Source: Rhodanobacter glycinis
Lineage (GTDB): Bacteria > Pseudomonadota > Gammaproteobacteria > Xanthomonadales > Rhodanobacteraceae
DNA: 64,000 bases
Reading direction: 5' to 3'
Assembly: GCF_006438785.1 (NCBI RefSeq)
Contig: NZ_RCZB01000006.1
Span: 124,001-188,000, forward strand
Made by a program: the position numbers and the translations under genes. Under the pieces are notes generated by a model. The model was not told the origin of the DNA, made no database searches, and saw nothing but the letters and a program-made list of their open reading frames with translations. Below are positions 60,601 to 64,000 of this stretch, piece after piece (the stretch's first letter is position 1; each line of letters begins with the position of its first letter).

Positions 60601-62174
60601 ATGGCATTGAAAGGACGTACCGCGATCCGCATCGGTGCGGTGATCGTGGGGTTGGGAGCACTGGCCTGGAACCAGTTCCACCACGACGAGCAGGCAGCGA
60701 CACCGGCAGCGCCTGTCGCCGCGCCAGCGGTTGCGGCGAAAGCACTGCCGCCGGCAAAACCGCAAACATGGACGCGTGGTGCACTCACGCTGACATCGTG
60801 CAATCTGGCCCAGCCCAACAGCGGGCTCAGCACGGCGGCCTGGTGTGCGGATTTTCCGGTGCCGGAAAATCGTGCCGATCCGCACAGCCGCACCATCACG
60901 CTGAAGCTGGCCGTATTGCGTTCCGGGGCGCAGGTGGCGAGCAAGGACATGCTGGCGTTCCTCGTCGGCGGGCCGGGCCAGGCGGCCACCGATTCGGCCA
61001 GCCAGATAGCGGCGATGCTGAAGCCGTTGCTGGCACATCGCGATGTGCTGCTGCTGGATCAACGCGGCACCGGCGGCTCGAACGCGCTGACCTGCAATGA
61101 CGCCGATGACGCGGTCACGCTGGAAGGCGACAGTGCATTCGATGCCGGCAAGATGCGCAACGCCGCCGCCGAGTGCGTCAAGCAGCTGGGCAACCGCGCC
61201 GACCCGCGCTACTACACCACCACCATCGCCGCACAGGATCTGGAGGACGTGCGCAAGGCGCTCGGCTCACCGCAGTTCGACCTGCTCGGCGTGTCGTACG
61301 GCACCCGGATGGCGCAGCAATATCTGATGCGATATCCGGACGCGGTGCGCAGCGTGGTGCTGGACAGCGTGGTGCCGAACCCGCTGGCACTGGGCCAGGA
61401 TTTCGCACGCAACCTGGACGATGCGTTGAAGGCACAGTTTGCCCGCTGCACGGCCGAGCCGGCGTGCAGGCAGCAGTTCGGTGACCCGGATCAGACGCTG
61501 TATCAGCTGCGCGATGCCCTGCGTGCGAACCCGCATGAAGTCAGCTTTCGCGATCCGCAGAGCTACCGTAGCGTCAAGCGCGTCCTGAACGAGGACTCGC
61601 TGGCCAGCGTGGTGCGCATGTTCGCGTATACGCCGGCTACGGCCGCGCTGCTGCCGCTGTCGATCGACGCGGCAGCGCACGGTGATGTCGGCCCGCTGCT
61701 GGGCCAGGCGAAGATCCTGTCCGGCGAGCTGGCCGAGCTGATGGGCAGCGGCATGCAGTACTCGGTGATCTGCAGCGAGGACGCCGACCTGCTGGTCGCG
61801 CGCCCGCAGGATGCCGGCACCATCCTGGGCACGCGCATGGTCGATGCGCTCAACGCGGTCTGCTCGGTATGGCCGAAAGGCGCACGCCCGGCCGACTTCC
61901 ATCAGCCGCTGAAAACCGCCAAGCCGATTCTGTTGCTGGCCGGTCAGTACGACCCGGTGACGCCGCCGCGCTACGCCGAGGACGTGGCGAAGGGCCTGCC
62001 GAACGCGCGCGTGCTGGTGCTCAGGGGCCAGGCACATGCCGTGATGGCGGTGGGCTGCACGCCGCAACTGGTCCAGCATTTTGTCGACAAGCTCGATCCG
62101 AAAACATTGGACGCCAGTTGCCTGGATCGCCTGCAACCCACCCCGATCTTCATCGACTTCAACGGAGCCACGCC

Positions 62175-62178
<4 letters not shown>
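60601..62178 (+). CDS. TAP-type alpha/beta hydrolase (tripeptidyl/proline aminopeptidase-like)
   Basis: A 525-residue exported hydrolase. A signal anchor (about 10-25) and Ala/Pro-rich tether lead into the catalytic domain, with the oxyanion loop VGGPGQ, the nucleophile elbow GVSYGT, the acid in GQYDPVTPP and His in GQAHAVM; the last 100 residues match the TAP-like C-terminal domain. Homologues remove N-terminal peptides or act on prolyl peptides in the periplasm. It starts 3 bases after the XRE gene and overlaps the ABC ATPase gene by ATGA. Confidence 0.88.
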
Positions 62179-62905
<727 letters not shown>

Positions 62906-62909
<4 letters not shown>

Positions 62910-64000
62910 ATACCGTTCCCACGAAATTGCAGCGTAGCCGCGCCTTCCTCACCGTGTTCCTGAAGGAGGTGAAGGAGAACCTGCGCGACCGGCGCACCCT
63001 GATCAGCGCCTTTCTCACCGGTCCGCTGCTGGGACCGGTGTTGTTCGTGATGCTGATCAACATCACCCTCAACCGCGAACTGGACAAGGCCGAGAAGCCG
63101 CTACCGGTGCCGGTGATCGGCGCCGAATACGCGCCCAACCTGGTCGATGCACTGAAGGCCGGCGGTGTGGTGCCGGGTGCGGCCGTGGCCGACCCCGAGC
63201 AGGCCGTGCGCAAGCAGGAGGCCGATGTGGTGCTGCGCATCGCCTCCAATTACGGCAAGGCCTGGCGCAAAGGCGAGCCGGTGCAGGTGGAGTTGTTCTA
63301 CGACTCCTCGCAACGCGACGCCAACACCTCGGTAGAGCGGGTGACCCAGCTGGTCGAAGGCTATGCCCGTCAGCAGGGTGCGCTGCGGCTGGTTGCGCGC
63401 GGCCTGTCGCCGAGCACGGCCTGGCCGCTGCAGGTGGCCCGGCGCGATCAGGCCACCCCTCAATCGCGCGCGGTGCTGATGTTCGCGATGCTGCCGTATT
63501 TCTTCGTGATCACCATCTTCATGGGCGGCATGTACCTGGCGATCGATCTCACCGCCGGCGAACGCGAGCGCCAATCGCTGGAGCCGCTGTTCGCGAATCC
63601 GGTGCCGCGCTGGAAGATCCTGTGCGGCAAGCTGGCGGCGATCTGCACCTTTTCGACGGCGAGTCTGCTGATCACCCTGCTGGCGTTTGCCGTGGTCGGC
63701 CAGTTCATACCTGCCGAGAAGCTCGGCATGGAACTGGACCTGGGCGTGCACTTTGCGGCCCATGTGCTGCTGCTGATGCTGCCGCTGGTGCTGCTGCTGT
63801 CCGCGCTGCAGTCGATGGTGGCGGCGTTCGCCAAGAGTTACCGCGAGGCGCAGACCTATCTTTCGCTGTTGATGCTGGTGCCGATCATCCCCAGCGCGGT
63901 GCTTTCGTTCATGCCGATCAAGGCGCAGGCGTGGATGTACGCGGTGCCGCTGCTGGGCCAGAACCTCGGCATCATGCAACTGCTGCGCGGCGACGGCGTC
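62906..64000 (+). CDS. ABC-2 permease (NatB-like), partial at the right edge
   Basis: The frame begins MNTVPTKLQRSRAFLTVFLK, overlapping the ATPase stop (ATGA at 62906-62909), and is open for 365 codons to the window edge. The pattern is NatB-like: one N-terminal helix (ISAFLTGPLLGPVLFVMLIN), a periplasmic domain of about 180 residues (VELFYDSSQRDANTSVERVTQ), then further helices starting MFAMLPYFFVITIFMGGMYL with the GERERQSLEPLFANP block typical of ABC-2 exporters. The C-terminus lies outside the window. Confidence 0.88.

Overview
The window is about 67% GC by eye and densely coded on both strands. Gene families and order fit a gammaproteobacterium of the Xanthomonadales, most likely Rhodanobacteraceae (Rhodanobacter/Dyella-like). 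Supporting points are tandem lipoprotein-type DsbA proteins beside cytochrome c4, an aa3 oxidase cluster with SURF1/CtaA/CtaB, the tsaD-rpsU-yqeY-dnaG neighbourhood, and a REP-like palindrome with the core GCGACTTCAGTCGC. This placement is inference from family content; no rRNA or tRNA gene lies in the window.

Layout. 1-5.2 kb: end of an unidentified membrane protein, then leftward genes for an EEP-family hydrolase, two DsbA-like oxidoreductases and cytochrome c4; engB runs rightward, then a REP pair and leftward msrC. 5.3-13.8 kb, rightward: TMEM175-like protein, bioD, an M3 metallopeptidase, a lower-GC secreted protein with Tiki/ChaN-type motifs, a Kef-type antiporter and a family 9 glycosyltransferase. 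13.8-17.7 kb, leftward: a 1150-residue membrane-anchored ankyrin protein and ycgL. 18-27.2 kb: a FadL-type porin, then a leftward cluster of AraC regulator, beta-helix lipoprotein, diheme cytochrome lipoprotein, TonB-dependent receptor and coniferyl aldehyde dehydrogenase. 27.2-30.7 kb: a remnant resembling the end of an Mrr-type restriction gene, and putA. 30.9-39.1 kb: the cytochrome c oxidase locus (DUF2244, coxB, ctaD, small protein, coxC; then SURF1, hypothetical, ctaA, ctaB). 39.1-42.5 kb: an MgtA-type P-type ATPase behind a roughly 620-nt structured leader with its own small open reading frame. 42.4-49.6 kb: an internally deleted YfeH-type transporter, DedA, dnaG, GNAT protein, small membrane proteins, yqeY, rpsU, tsaD and rluF. 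49.6-52.2 kb: YadGH-type ABC exporter and a flavin oxidoreductase. 52.4-58 kb: a chaperone-usher fimbrial operon with a convergent orphan pilin-like gene. 58.4-64 kb: a tightly overlapping operon of lipase-like hydrolase, two paralogous membrane proteins, XRE regulator, TAP-type peptidase and a NatAB-like ABC exporter that runs off the end.

The strongest candidates for undescribed biology are: (1) the mgtA leader, with mutually exclusive long-range and local pairings followed by a hairpin over the Shine-Dalgarno of an 81-codon upstream ORF; (2) the periplasmic diheme-cytochrome/beta-helix pair of unknown function joined to a TonB receptor, aldehyde dehydrogenase and AraC regulator; (3) the seven-gene hydrolase/membrane protein/XRE/NatAB operon. 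Gene starts were moved downstream of the longest possible start where a signal peptide, ribosome binding site or overlap with the previous stop pointed to an internal start.
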